From Tolypeutes matacus (Eukaryota; Chordata; Mammalia; Cingulata; Chlamyphoridae), in NCBI GenBank assembly GCA_026826555.1, contig JAKSZT010053928.1, forward strand, positions 45,410,732-45,474,731: a stretch of DNA of 64,000 nt. Direction: 5' to 3'. This document shows positions 23,456-35,559 of the stretch, one piece after another. How positions within the stretch are numbered: position 1 is the first letter of the stretch; every line of letters begins with the position of its first letter. Under the pieces are notes generated by a model. It had not been told where the DNA came from. It saw nothing but the letters and a program-made list of their open reading frames with translations, and ran no database searches. A program made the translations under genes and the position numbers.

Positions 23456-24694
23456 TTATTGTCTTGTCTTTTAATATATATATATATATATTTACTTTTT
23501 AAAAAAAGATACTTAGATTACATAAATGTTACATAAAAAATATAGGGGATTCCCATATGCCCCATTCTCTATCTCTTCTACATTTTCCCACATTAACAAC
23601 ATCCTTCATTAGTGTGGTACATTTGTTACAACTGATGAACACATTTTGGAGCATTGCCACTAAGTGTGGATTACAGTTTACATTGTAGTTTACATTCTCT
23701 CCTGAACATTTTTGTAAGTTACTACAAGATATATAATGGCCTGTATTGTCATTCCAATGTCATTCAGGATAATTCCCAAGTCCCAAAAATGCCACCAAGT
23801 TACAGCTATTTTTCCCTCTCCCTCCCCTCAGAACGTCCAGTGGCCACTGCCTCCACATCAATGATAAATGTTCTTACATTGCTAGAATCACAATAAGTCT
23901 ATAGTAGAATAACAGTAAGTCTACTCTAGTCCACTGTTCATTCCCCAATCCTGAGGATTCTGGGACCGTGATGCCCACTCTGCCTCTAATTGAGAGGGAG
24001 CTTAAATACCATAGGGCAGATGGATGGGACTATCTTGCTTACAGTTGCAGACTCTCTCTGTTCCTTGTTAGTTGTCCTGGGTGAGTCCAATGAAATGGAG
24101 AGTAGGTGCTGCAAATCTGTTGAGATTCAGGGTCCAACTGGTGCTTGGACAGCCCAAAGATTTAAGTCCTTGGACATACACCTAACAACTCTAGTACTAA
24201 CTTTAGGTTCAAATAGAATGGGCAGAAGAGCCATGTGTAGGGAAACCACAACTGAGTCCAGTTCTGTCACACTGGGGAGCATAACTTCCAAAGTAGGTCC
24301 CACTGGCAGGGCACCTCACTCCTGAGCTGTCTGCCCTGCCTATAGTGTCTGGATGTCTCCAGAACCCTCAGGAGCCCCACTATATGAGACAATATTTACT
24401 TTGGCAGTCAATGGGATCCTGCTGAGATGTGCATAAGCATAACTTCTGGAATGACCTCCCAACTCACTTTGAAGTCTCTTAGCCAAAAACTCATTTGTCT
24501 TTACCCTTTCCTCCTTATAGTCAAGGTCTTTTTCCAGTTACATTGCTAGTTGGTGCTTGGTAGTAATACCTAGGTGCCGGGGCAGCTCATCCCCGGGAGT
24601 CATGTCCCATGCTGGGGTATGGTAATACATTCATATGCTGAGTTTGGCTTAGAGAGAGGCCACATTTGAGAAAGGAGTTGGCTCTCAGGAGGTA
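23456..24694 (-). mobile_element. xenarthran L1-like retroposon (copy B)
   Basis: A 1239-bp insertion in L1 ORF2. A 13-bp duplication with two mismatches flanks it ('aatgatgtctttt' at 23443-23455, 'aatgacatctttt' at 24695-24707). A TA-rich, T-rich left end is the reversed A-tail. It is homologous to copy A from its 3' end through the body and is 5'-truncated. Small plus and minus frames recur at the same place in several copies and reflect shared ancestry. Confidence 0.85.
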
Positions 24695-26658
24695 AATGAC
24701 ATCTTTTCATGTGGCAGTTTTTAATTTAGTGAAGTCTAATTTATTAATCTTTTATTTTATGGTTAGTTTTGTCTATGTTCTAAGAAATCTTTGGTCATAC
24801 CAAGTTCCTTAAAATATTCTCTTATATTTTCTTCTAGAAGATTTATAGTTTTAGCTCATAAATTTTGATCTATGATTCATCTCAAATAATTTTTCATGTA
24901 TAATGTGAGGTAGAGATCAAGTTTATCCTTTCCTTTTCCCTATTAACTGTTTCACCATATATGTGTGAATTATTTTCTGGACTCTCTATTTTGTTTCATT
25001 AAGCTGTCTATCCTTTTGTCAATATCAGAATGTCTTGATTAATGTAGCTTAACAGTAAGTCTTGAAGTCAGGTTGAATAAATCCTCCAAATTTGTTCTTT
25101 TTCAATATTATTTTGGCTATTCTAGATCATTCATTTCTATAAGATTTTAGGATCAGTTTATCAATTTCTGCACAAAGTTTGTTGTTATTTTGACGAGGAT
25201 TTCATTGACTCATAGCTCAATTTTGGAAGAATTGCCAAAGTAACAGTATTGAGTCTTCCAGTTCATGAACATGGTATATTTTTCCATTGATTTAGGTCTT
25301 CTTTAAGTTTTCTTAGCAATGATATCTAATTTTCAATATTAAAGTCTTGCTTATCTATTGTTAAATTTATTTTTTAACTATTTTATGTTTTGGGGTGCTA
25401 TTATTGATGGTGTTTTTCAGTTACTTTATCAATTGTTCATTGTTAGTGCATAGAAATACAGTTGTTTATATGTATTGACTTTATATTCTGTACCTTTGCA
25501 AATTTTCACTTGTTAGTTCTAGAAGACATTTTGAGATTTCTCAGGATATTCTACATACACAATCGTGTCATATATGGGAAAAAACCTGTTACTTCTTCCT
25601 TTTCAAACATTATACCTTTTATATATTTATCTATTTTGGTTTCACTGCACTGGCTAGGACCTCGAGTCAAAGCTGTATAAAAGTAGTGAGAATGAGCATT
25701 TTCATCTTGTTTTCAATCTTAGGGGGTAAGCTTTCAGTATTTCACTGATATTAGTAGAAAGTTTATCATAAATGTCCTTTGTTGGGAAGTTTACTTTGAT
25801 TCTTAGTTTGTTGAGATTTTTTTCCATGTGTGAAAGGTGTGCATTCATTGACATGATCATATGATTTTTCTCCTTTAATCTGTTAATATGGTTAATTGCC
25901 TTGACTGATTTTACAAGGTTCAAAGAACCTTACATTCCTGGGATAAACTCCACTAGGTCAGTATATATTAGTCATTTTATGTTGCTGAATTCAATTATCA
26001 ATATTTTGTTAAAGATTTTTGCATTTATATTCATGAGGGCTGGAATAATTCATGTAGGAAATTTTAATTTCTTTAATGGTTATCCAAATATTCTCTTTTT
26101 TGTTGTGTCAGTTTGAGTGAGTTGTACTTTTACAGGAATATGTCCACTTCATCGGAGTTGTCAACTTTATTAGCAGGAAGCTCTTTATTATTATTTAATA
26201 ATTATCCCCTTATTATAATTTAAATGTCTGGAGGATCTGTAATTTTGTCACCTCCTTCATTGCTTATATTGGTAATTTGTATTTTCTCTTTTTTTCTTTA
26301 TGCTAGCAGCTTATCACTTTTATGGGTCATTTGAAAGACTCTAATTTTGGATTTGTTGATTTTCTCTATTGTTCGTCTGTTTTCTAATTCCTTGACTTCA
26401 TCCCCATTTTCATGTTTATTTTTCTGTTAACTTTGGGCTTAGTTTGCTCTATCTTTTCTAGCTTCTTAAAGTGGAAGCTTGGATCATTGATTTTGCATCC
26501 CTCCTTTTTCCTAATGTAGACATTTACAAGTATTATCCTTATGCTGTGAATTTTGAAATGATGTGTTTCATTATCATTCTGGTCATAATATTTTCTAATT
26601 GCCCTGGTGATTAAGTTTACCCCTTATTTAATTTCCAAATATTTGGAAATTTTCTAGA

Positions 26659-26855
26659 TTCATGCTGTCCAATTTATTAGCCACTGACCATATGTGGATA
26701 TTTAAATTTAAATGAATTAAAATAAAAAAAATAATTCCTGAAGTAGCTCTAGCCAAATTTTAAGAGCTCAAGAGTCACATATAGCTGCAGCAACCACACT
26801 GGAAAGCACAGATATAGAATAGTACCATCATTGCAGAAAAATGATTTGGAATATT
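26659..26855. mobile_element. hAT-like non-autonomous DNA transposon in L1
   Basis: Sequence foreign to L1 interrupts the ORF2 antisense text: 'catgctgtccaatttattag', 'ccactgaccatatgtgg', an AT-rich centre and 'actggaaagcacagatatag'. This matches the common mammalian hAT-type repeat whose ends read 'gctagtggctac...ttggacagcacag'. Exact ends and subfamily are uncertain. Confidence 0.55.
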
Positions 26856-27640
26856 TTATTACTATTGTTTTCTAATTTAATACTGTTGTAGTCAGAGAAC
26901 ATTAAAATTTATTGAGATTTATTTTAGGGATTTTATGGGCCAGAAAATAGTTTATCTTGGTGAGTGTTCCATGTGCACTTGAGAAGATTAGACAATATTT
27001 TTTGTTGTTGGGTGTAATGTTTTATAACTATGAGTTAAGTTGAATAATGTCTTCCTTGTCTTTGTTAATTTCTTTGTCTCATTGTCCTAGCAATTGCTGA
27101 GAGAAAGATATTAAAGTCTTCAATGATAATTGTATATTTATCTATATTTTTTCTTTAGTCTGTCATATTTAAAATTATGTATTCTTGGTCACTTAATCTT
27201 TTTGTCATTATAAGATGCCTCTCTTTATCTCATGCAATACTCATTGTTTTGAAGTTTTCATTTTATGTTATTAATATATCTATAGTAGATTTCTTATGAT
27301 TATTATGTATATAGTTTTTCATTTTTCATCCTTTTTCTTTCCATTTGTCTGTGTCTTTAAGTATAAAGTGTGTTTCTTATAAACAACATATACTTTGGCC
27401 TTGGTTTTTTATTCAGCCTGACAATTTCTGCCTTTTAATTGTGTTTTTTGGTCCATAATGTAATTATTGATATATTTGGGTTTTAATATATTTGATTTAT
27501 ATTGTTCCATCTTCTCTTCGTTTCTTTGTTCCTCCCATCCTTCTTCTTTTTGGTGAATTAAGTATATATAGGTATATATTTTTTATTTCCTGTATCAGTT
27601 ATTATTATTAGTTCCTTTTAGTTATGTCTCTGTGCAACTT

Positions 27641-29024
27641 TTTTAATTTTTAATTTTTTACAGATACTTAGAATACATAAATGATACATAAAAAATGTAG
27701 GGGAGTCCCATATGTCCCACTCCTTACCCTATCATACTTTCCCACATTAACAACCTCCTTCATTAGTGTGGTACATTTGCTACAATTGATGAACACATAT
27801 TGGAGCATTGCCACTAAGTGTGGATCATAGTTTACATTATAAACTCTCTCCTGCACAATTCTATAAGTTATGACAAGATATATAATGGCCTGTATCTGTC
27901 ATTGCAACATCATTCAGGACAATTCCAAAGTCCCAAAAATGTCCCCATATTATACCTATTTTTCCCCTCTCCCTCCCCTCAGAACATCCAGTGGCTACTG
28001 CCTCCACATCAATGATAAAAGTTCTTCCAGTGCTAGAAAAACTATAACTCTGTAGTAGGATAACAATAAGTCTACTCTAATCCATTGTTCATTCACCAGT
28101 CCTGAGGATTCTGGAATGGTGATGCCCACTCCGCCTCTAATTGAGAAGGGGCTTAGATCCCATGGGGCAGATGGATGGGACTATCTTGCTTTCAGTTGCA
28201 GACTCTCTCTGTTCCTTGGGATGGGCATTGTCCATCATCACCTACTTGTTAGTTGTCCTGGGTGAGTCCAGTGAACTGGAGGGTAGGTGTTGCAACACTG
28301 TTGAGATTCAGGGCCCAACTGGCACATGGAAAGTCCAAAGATTTAAGTCTTTTGGTCATACACTTATCAACTCTATTACTAACTCTAGATTCAAATAGAA
28401 GGGACAGAAGAACCATGTGTAGGGAAACCACAACTGAGTCCAACTCTATCACACTGGGGAGCATAAATTCCAAAGTAGGGCCCACTGGCAGGGCACCAAA
28501 CTCCTGAGCTGTCTGCCTTGCCTATAGTGTCTGGGTGTCTCCAGAGCCCTCAGGAGCCCTGCTATTTGAAGCAATATTTACTTTGGCAGTCCATGAGATC
28601 CTGCTGAGACACGCATAAGCGTAACCTCTAGAATGACCTCCTGACTCACATTCAAGTCTCTTAGCCATATAAACTCATTTGTCTTTACCCTTTCCCCCTT
28701 TTTATTGTAGGTGTGATAAATTAGAGATACATATTGTAATCTCTAGATCAACCACTAAAAACTGCATAAACAGTCAGGCCCTGAATCTCAACAGAGTTGC
28801 AACACCTACCCTCCAGTTCACTGGACTCACCCAGGACAACTAACAAGGAAATGATAGTGGACAACGACCATCCTAAGTAACAGAGAGAGTCTACAACTGC
28901 AAGCAAGATGGTCCCATCCATCTGCCCCATGGGATCTCAGCCCCCTCTCAATTAGAGGCAAAGTGGGCATACCATCCCAGAATCCTCAGGATTGGTGAAT
29001 GAACGATGGACTAAAGTAGACTTA
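27641..29024 (-). mobile_element. xenarthran L1-like retroposon with inverted 5' segment (copy C)
   Basis: The direct (minus) part runs from about 27641 to 28703. A 75-bp unrelated piece follows (28703-28777), then about 248 bp (28778-29025) that is the reverse complement of 28068-28325. The flanks 'atgtctctgtgcaac' (left) and 'atgtttctcttcaat' (right) look like a worn target duplication. That would make the whole stretch a single event with a 5' inversion. Alternatively the inverted arm is a second insertion in the other direction. Confidence 0.65.
28700..28777 (+). repeat. short L1-like (plus) snippet at the inversion junction of copy C
   Basis: Text such as 'catattgtaatctctagatc' followed by 'aaccactaaaaactgc' resembles, from memory, plus-strand old L1 sequence just upstream of ORF2. 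It is opposite to the surrounding minus-strand L1 and joins directly to the inverted retroposon arm. Confidence 0.35.
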
Positions 29025-29029
29025 CTGAT

Positions 29030-30000
29030 GTTTCTCTTCAATCTAAGTAATTTATTTCAGTATTTCTTGTAGTAGAAGTTTGCCGGAGACATATATATTT
29101 TTTTACTTTTGTCTTTTGAAATATCTTTATTTTATTTACTTTCACTTTTGGAAGATATTTTCACTAGACAGAGAATTCTAGATTGACATGTTTTTTTCCT
29201 TTCAATGCTTCAAATATACCATTCTGCTGTCTTCTGGTCTCCATTATTTTTGATGAGACGATGTAATTTTTCTATTGCCATTCTCTTGTATGTAACATGT
29301 CTTCTTTTCTCTAACTGCTTTTAAGATTTTTTTCTTCATGTTTTTTCCAGCATTTTGATTATAATGTGCCTAAGGGTATGGGATTTTGGAGGATAGTTCT
29401 TTATGCTTATCTTTCTTTGGGTTTGCTGAATTTCTTGAATCTTAAGTTGATAGCTTTCATATATTTTGGAAAATTCTAGGGCATTATCTCTTCACATATT
29501 TCTCCTGGGACTCAAATTACATGAATATTCAACCATTTTATATTTTAGCAGATATCGTGAATGGTCTTTACTGTTTATTGCTTTGTCTTTGTATTTCAGC
29601 TTGCATTATTTTTATTGATTGTCTTCAATTTCACTGATCATACCTCTGCTGTGACCAGTCTGCTAATAAACTCATTGGAATGCTTCTTTATCTTTGATAC
29701 CATATTTTTCATTTTTAGAATTTCCATTTGGCTCTAAAATTGTCCATCTGTTCACATATGTTCTTCACTTTTTCCACTCAATCCTTTAATATGTTTATTC
29801 CTATTACTTTAAAGTCCCTGTCTGATAATTCTAACTATAAGTTCATGGGTCTGGTTATTCTCTCTTGAGGAAGAGTCATAGTTTTTGAAATAATATTTTT
29901 ACTTTTTCACATATCTTGTAATTTTTAATTGAACTAAGACACTGTGTTTGAAAAAATAGTAGACCCTGAAGAAAATAATAATCCTATTCAGAAATGTGTA
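29030..30000 (-). pseudogene. L1 ORF1 remnant (minus)
   Basis: The ORF1-region antisense text ('tttgatgagacgatgtaatt', 'gattataatgtgcctaaggg', 'ttctcctgggactcaaatta', 'tcatacctctgctgtgacca') is collinear with the ORF1 relic at 2640-3860, so both elements carry the same type of old ORF1. No frame over 60 codons survives. Confidence 0.65.
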
Positions 30001-30710
30001 GGCCTTTTTTTTTCTGTCAGGCCTTTAGTTTGAAAAGTTGAGACAATCCAGTCAATAGGTGATTTGGGTCTGAAATTTTTGTTATTTTATTTATATTAAA
30101 TTCACTACAGGCTTCACATTATTTGAGGCAGGAATCAGAAATTCCTTTATTGGCTTTGGGAATCCAAGGTTTTTTTTTTCAGTTCTTCTTTCCTGCCCTC
30201 AGACATTAGCAGGCCCTGTTTGCCTTTGGCTCATGCTTTTCTCAGCTCTTCTGCCCTCCCCCAATTGCAGATGGCCTCTGCCTTGTACACAGTACATGGC
30301 CTGGAGTGTCTGGAGGTTGCTCTCATTATTCTTGTTCTGATCTTGTCCAGCAGTCCCTATGCACTTGCATCTGGGGTAAGGTGTCTTCCTCAGATCTTTT
30401 ACTCCTCCTCTAGTGGGTAGGTCATTATTACCTAGTATAATGTGTAAGGCTCAGAGTGTCTGTGGGATTCTTCTCACTTATTCTTAGATTTCAGCAAGCT
30501 CCACACTGTACCTTGGGGGTCCCTGAGTTCTCCTGCTCCCTGCCCTGTCTTACGAGCATTCAGTGAAGTGCCATGGAAGAGAGTGGGTGGGTAGGTACAG
30601 ACTACCCTTATGGCCCAGGGATTCCAAATGATCACATCAGTCCACACTCTTCCATTAACTTTGTATTAAAAGGTCAGCTGTTCTTTTCTTATATGCATCT
30701 GTGGCAGCTT

Positions 30711-31058
30711 TGTCTTAGTTTGCCAGGGTTACTATGGCAAATACCACACAATGCTTAAACAACAGGAATTTATTGTCTCACAGTTTTGAAGGGTAGAAGT
30801 CCAACATTAAGGTATTGGCAGGGCTTGCTTGCTCTCAGAGTCTGTAGCATTCCAGCAGTCCTCCATCACATGTGGATTTCACTCTCTACTTGAGTCTGCT
30901 CCTCTGGTTGCCACTGACTTCTGGCTTTTACTGAATTTTAGCTTATACTGACTTCTATCTTCTAAGACTTTTGGCTTCTACTTCTGTGTCCAATTTCCTT
31001 TGTTTAAAAAGACTTATGTCAAATAGGATACCACCTTCCTGACCTTTTTAGAAACACT
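30711..31058 (-). mobile_element. MaLR-like LTR fragment (minus)
   Basis: Begins 'tgtcttagtttgccaggg' and continues 'ttatggcaaat'-type MaLR text with 'aggaatttattgtctcacag'. It has the reverse-complement LTR layout with the minus poly(A) signal inside 'atttatt'. The end near 31058 is indistinct, so this may be a truncated LTR abutting the L1 5' end. Confidence 0.65.
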
Positions 31059-31322
31059 TCCCTAAGATATGTATGGATGTTCTGTGAAAAAAAAGTTTCT
31101 GTGCTAAAATGTTTGGGAAATGCTACACATTACATGTCCTTTTGAAGCTTCACAGCACACATTTGCACATAAAATCTTCTGAGATGCTGGGATTGTAAAG
31201 AAACTTGTTTTCTTTATTTACTTAGGATTTTAAAAATTTGTTTATACATGAAACTTTTTTAAAATGGCCCATCTGTTAACATCTTGAATAGCTATTTCCA
31301 ACCTGTTGAAAATTAAAATCCA
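31059..31322. other. unassigned DNA, possible worn DNA transposon
   Basis: 31090-31130 ('aatgtttgggaaatgctaca') has the flavour of a hAT terminal region, but no partner end is visible. Confidence 0.3.
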
Positions 31323-31436
31323 GGGGAGCCAATGTGGCTCAGTGGTTGAGCACAGGCTTCCCATATACAAGGTCTCAGGTTCAATTCCCAGCACCTGATA
31401 CCTAAAACAAACAACAAAAAAATAGCTTATTAAAAA
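31323..31436 (+). mobile_element. DAS-type SINE
   Basis: Head 'gggagccaatgtggctcagt', then 'ggttgagcac' and the B box 'ggttcaattccc', then an A-rich tail. It is flanked by 'aataaaatcc'-like repeats (31311-31321 and 31437-31445), a probable target duplication. Monomeric. Confidence 0.9.
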
Positions 31437-31445
31437 ATAAAATCC

Positions 31446-32540
31446 CTTCATTGTAAGAAAGTCAAGAGGTATTACTGTGTGTAGACCATGGGAAAAAAAA
31501 AGATTGTAGTTTATTATCTAAAATTACAAAAACAATCAATAGAGGAAATACAAGTAGTAATAAACCTCTAATGTAGACAAGGGTTTTGGTGATAATATAG
31601 GTGAGCTAAATCCTCATATGCCTCAAAAAAGAAGAGTGACCTAAATACATTATTTGTAGATGGGGCAGGAATGATCTAAACAACTAAAAGCAGAGATAAG
31701 GGGAGCTTGGGGCAGGGGGTTGTCTTTCATTAGAAGTCCATCTGTAAAGGCTGGTTTTTAAGTATTTGTGCATGTACTATTTTGATTAAAATATACAAAT
31801 TTTAAAAAGAAAAAGAAAAAATTTTCTCTGAAAACTCTTAAGTCTCCAGACTTGGTTTACTCTACCCTTAGTAAAGGGTAGCTGGTTTAACCTTATAACA
31901 GATGAAAATGCAAGGTTTGGGGAATAAGGACACATATCGCCACCTGCACAGCTCTATCAGCAAACGGAGCTGTAATCCATCACTATTAGCCAGATGGAAC
32001 TTCATGGAATGCTTTCCACTTGCTTTCTTTCTATTCTGTGCTGGCTTTGATAATCCTCCCTCCCTTTCTTCCACCCGCCTTTTCTTTTCCACATTTCACA
32101 CAGTCCTGCAATTTTATATTACAGTATAAGATTAAAAAGAAACTAATAAGCCCAGGGCAACTGGTTGATTGGTGAATGCAACTACCATACTATCTGGACC
32201 ATAACATGACTATTTTTCCTTGCAGCAACTCCACATCTGCCTCTTCCTTTATGCCATTTTTAAAGAAAAAGATTCCAAGAATTCACTACGAATACTAACA
32301 TAAAAAGAATTTCAAGATGCAGCAATCTCTAAAAATGGGATCCAGATGAATTGTCTAAGCCTTTTAAATCACCAAAGCAAGTCACAGTGGTCTGACTGAC
32401 TGATTACATTATTAATTTTTCCTGGATTTGATTTCTAGCTTTTTCGGAATTCGGCTGTGGTATAGATTAAAGCATTAGTCTTTTACCTAGAAACCTGAAT
32501 TTGGTTTCCCCTTGGTTTACATGTAGACCTTCCATTAGGG
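31446..32540. other. unassigned DNA, no gene seen
   Basis: Open frames at 31868-32129 overlap on opposite strands and match nothing known. No repeat can be assigned. Confidence 0.45.
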
Positions 32541-32544
32541 ACTA

Positions 32545-33075
32545 ATCCTCATCCTTCAAAACTCGATTCAGACTTCACCTCCTTTCTGAACAGCCTCAGG
32601 ACCCCAATCTACCTCCCATCCTTCTCTAAACACCTTCATTCTGAATTGCTCTTGTGGTGCCCATGTGGACACCTCTGGGACCACACCTCCTATGCTGAAC
32701 GGCAATCTCTTTACCTGTCTCTTTTCTCTTTCCTAAAAGGTACATCCTTGAGGCAAGGATGGTGTGTGTAATCCCTTCCCTTGCATGTGGGTGGGACCTG
32801 TGATTTTGATACGTAAGGCTTTCTCCTAGCAGGCCAGGGGCAGAGACCCCCCCCGCCCCCGCTGGCTTTGAAGAAAGAAGCTGCCTATTTGATAAAAAGA
32901 CAAATAGAATCTGAGAGCGGTTTCTAGTTGCTGAGGAAGAGCCCTGGGTAACAGCAAGAAGGAAGGGGCCTCAGTCCTACAACAGCAAGGAATCGAATTC
33001 TGCCAATGAGCTGAATTAGTCGAGAGGAGCCTGGCATACAGCAGGCACTACAAAAATAGTAGTTATTATTCATAA
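32545..33075 (+). mobile_element. L2 LINE 3' region (plus), decayed
   Basis: L2 tail order: 'cttcacctcctttctgaaca', a 'cttgaggcaaggatggtgtg' match to 'gagggcagggaccgtgtc', and near 33028 'gcctggcatacagcaggcac'. About 32840-33010 is poorly matched and may be an interruption. Confidence 0.5.
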
Positions 33076-33324
33076 GTAAAAGATAATCTATACTTTAAAT
33101 TAAAAGAGACCCAAGTTCCAGGGATGGGAAGAATATAAGCTGTGGCTAAAATATAGTGAGATAGTGGGGAAATAAAATTTGGAGAATATGCCCTACAACA
33201 CAGCTACAGCATTTCTAGCATATACTGATATCTGCACCAAATTTGTGCTGCAATGACACTGATAATCCTAAATCAGGGTCAATAATAGTAGCTAAAATGC
33301 ACACACAGACACAGAGAGAAAAAA

Positions 33325-34240
33325 GTTTAGGAGAGATTTTTATGACCTTTGGTTTGGAAAAGAGCTCTTAAGTAATATACAAAAAGTACAAGCCATTTAT
33401 ACATATAATCACATCAAAATTGAACATTTTTGCTTGAAAAATGACACCAGAGTCAAAGTTAAAAGATTAGAAGATTTTACAGTTTTAAAAATATATAAAG
33501 ATTCATTATCCAATGCATCCAAAGAAGGTCTATGAATCAACAAGGAAAAGCAATGAACCAAATGGAAAAGGGATGGGTAATTGAGGAAAAAGTAAACTGA
33601 CCATCCCAAAACATAATTTTTAATCTCAGGGATAAATGGAGAAATGAAGAATAAACAAATCTATCAATTTTCAACCAGTAGGTTGGTCAAAATTAAAGAG
33701 TCACGTAATAGCAAGCATTGGTAGACATATGGGGAAACTCAAACTTTCCTGCACTATTAGAGGAAGAGTAAATTGATGTACACACATTGAAGAGTAGCAC
33801 AGCATATTCTTCCACATTTCACTAAGGAAAGGATACCTAAGGAGAAATGCTCAAGGAAACTTATCATAATAGACAAAAATAACAGCAGCATAAATGTCCA
33901 TTGGTGGGGAAATGGCTTGAAAAGCATGCAGAATAGTCATATGATGAAATATTATTCAACAGTTGAAATGAACAAACTAGATTTATATTGATCAGTATAA
34001 CTAGATTCCAAAACCACTTTTAGTGAAAAAAATAATTGCAGAATAAAATATATTTCATGTCATTTATATACATTTTCAAAATGCAAAATTAAAGTAATAC
34101 TGCTTGTGTTTATAGATACCCATATGTGTAAGCAAGCTTTGTAAGGTTAATTGGAAAGATACACATGACATGCATAAAACTGAGTGCCCTTGGGAGTGGG
34201 AAATGAACCATAAAAGGCCAAAAAAAGAAACAAAACAAAA
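33325..34240 (+). mobile_element. old L1 fragment, ORF2 end and 3' UTR (plus)
   Basis: Plus-strand L1 order: 'aatgacaccagagtcaaagt', 'tcaaccagtaggttggtcaa', 'tatggggaaactcaaacttt', 'aaatgtccattggtggggaa', 'gatgaaatattattcaacag'. This is the C-terminal end of ORF2 and the following UTR. Stops are frequent, and the 3' end is not sharp. Confidence 0.75.
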
Positions 34241-34852
34241 CAAAATAAAAAAGATAAAAAGACAAACTATGTTTGGGCCATGGATGAGTGTGTGCCATTC
34301 ACAGAGGAGAATGAATATGCAAATTAATTCAATTCTGTGCACCTGAAGTCCAAAAGAGTCAACAACTGAGGATGATATGACACAGCTGTGTTTCAGGGTC
34401 ACAGCTCAGGCAATGCGCTGGGTAGATTAGGGGGATGGAGGCAGGAATACATAGAGGGTTGTTGAGGGGTTCACGTTGGTTAATTATGGACTCAAAGTAG
34501 TGATTAGTTAAAGGGAGGGGGAAAGGGAATTTGAAAAAGTTAAAACCTTGGTAACTACTTTGAAGAGAGAGGAGAAGTTTTGAGTCTATGTTACTATAAA
34601 TTTCTTTCCACAGACAGAGCAGGGGCGATCAAGAAATGGAGGTTTGAGGTGAACAATAACAAATTTTATTTTAGACATGTTGACAAGGAACATCTCAATG
34701 GAAATTCTGAATATAATTTTGGAGAAAAATCCCTAGAATTCATAAGAAATGGGTGTGATGATTAGATTTGGAAATTGATAATAGGAGACTAGAAATGTTT
34801 TTTCAAGTAGAAAGTGCAGAGATCATAAACCTTGAGAAAAAGCCAATAATGG
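34241..34852. other. unassigned DNA
   Basis: No gene. A 61-codon plus frame at 34580-34765 has no recognisable family. Purine-rich patches occur around 34500-34580. Confidence 0.45.
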
Positions 34853-35258
34853 TGTTGGGGATTGAATTATGTACCCCAGAAAAACATGTTCCTAATCTTG
34901 GTCCACTTTCTGGTGGGTGTGAACCCATCTGAAAATAGGTTCTTTGAAGATGCTATTAGTTAACATCTAACTGGAATCTTTATAAGCAAAGGAAATTTGT
35001 CATGAAAGGAGAAGCCACCATGGGGAGCAGTCAGAAGCTAGAAGTCAAAAGAAAATGGAGGAGAAAAGAAAAGACACTGCCATGTGCATTGCCATGTGAC
35101 GGAAAAGCCAGGGAACCCCAAAGATTGCCGGCCAGCTAGATGATACTAACCCAGGAGGAAGGAAGACTTCTTGTCTCTGAAACCAGGAGCTAATAATTTC
35201 CTGTATTAAAGCCAACCCATTGTGTGATATTTGTTTTAGCAGCCAGGAAACTAATACA
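34853..35258 (+). mobile_element. solo LTR, MaLR/MST-like (plus)
   Basis: A 406-bp LTR starting 'tgttggggattgaattatgt' and ending 'aggaaactaataca', with an exact 5-bp target duplication AATGG at 34848-34852 and 35259-35263. A poly(A)-signal-like 'attaaa' lies near 35205. The layout ('accccagaaaaacatgttcc', 'agccaacccattgtgtgata') is that of MaLR LTRs. No internal region is present. Confidence 0.85.
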
Positions 35259-35324
35259 AATGGAATGGAGGGAGAAAGAGGAGAGAGAAGTGGTGAGAAG
35301 GAGAGGTATTTAGGGGGACAGTCC

Positions 35325-35559
35325 CTCCAGTTTGAGTACTTATGATGAGCTAGGCACAATGCTAGGTGATAGGCATACAAAAGTAAACAAGACATGATCC
35401 CTACACTCAAGTATCCTATAGTCTGTTTAGTGGTGACCCATAAACAAGCCAACAATTTCAGTATGATATGACAAGTACCAAGAAAGTATACCCAGATATG
35501 GGGCACAGAGCAGAGGTATAAGCTCTGAGAATTCAGGGAAGATTTGCTGGAAAAGATGG
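35325..35559 (-). mobile_element. L2 LINE 3' end (minus), left part
   Basis: Reverse complement of the L2 tail: 'acttatgatgagctaggcac', 'gatccctacactcaagtatc', 'gaattcagggaagatttgct'. It continues after the LTR and MLT1 insertions at 36164-36185 and 36740-37050. Confidence 0.7.

Larger units (their letters stand above)
22785..27640 (-). pseudogene. L1 ORF2 remnant (minus), interrupted
   Basis: Decayed L1 endonuclease/reverse-transcriptase gene on the minus strand, C-terminal end at the left. Antisense landmarks in order are 'gatgatgtgtagtgatatct' (C-terminal region), 'atttgttctttttcaatatt' and 'caggttgaataaatcctcca' (RT), and 'gtcagagaacattaaaattt' and 'aaagtgtgtttcttataaac' (N-terminal half). 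The longest intact minus frame is only 73 codons. It is broken by the retroposon at 23456-24694 and a hAT-like piece near 26.7 kb. Confidence 0.75.
20370..30710 (-). mobile_element. near full-length old L1, split by three nested retroposons
   Basis: Read on the minus strand this is one L1: 5' UTR (about 30710-30000), ORF1 (about 30000-29030), ORF2 (about 27640-23000, with gaps) and a 3' UTR ending near 20370. The plus strand shows standard antisense L1 text in collinear order, e.g. 'cttcatattaatggaatcat', 'tgtcttgattaatgtagctt', 'cattcctgggataaactcca', 'ccatgtgcacttgagaagat'. Removing the insertions at 20655-22772, 23456-24694 and about 27641-29024 leaves about 5.6 kb, the expected size. Stops throughout show it is dead. 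A hAT-like insert lies at about 26659-26855. Confidence 0.85.
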
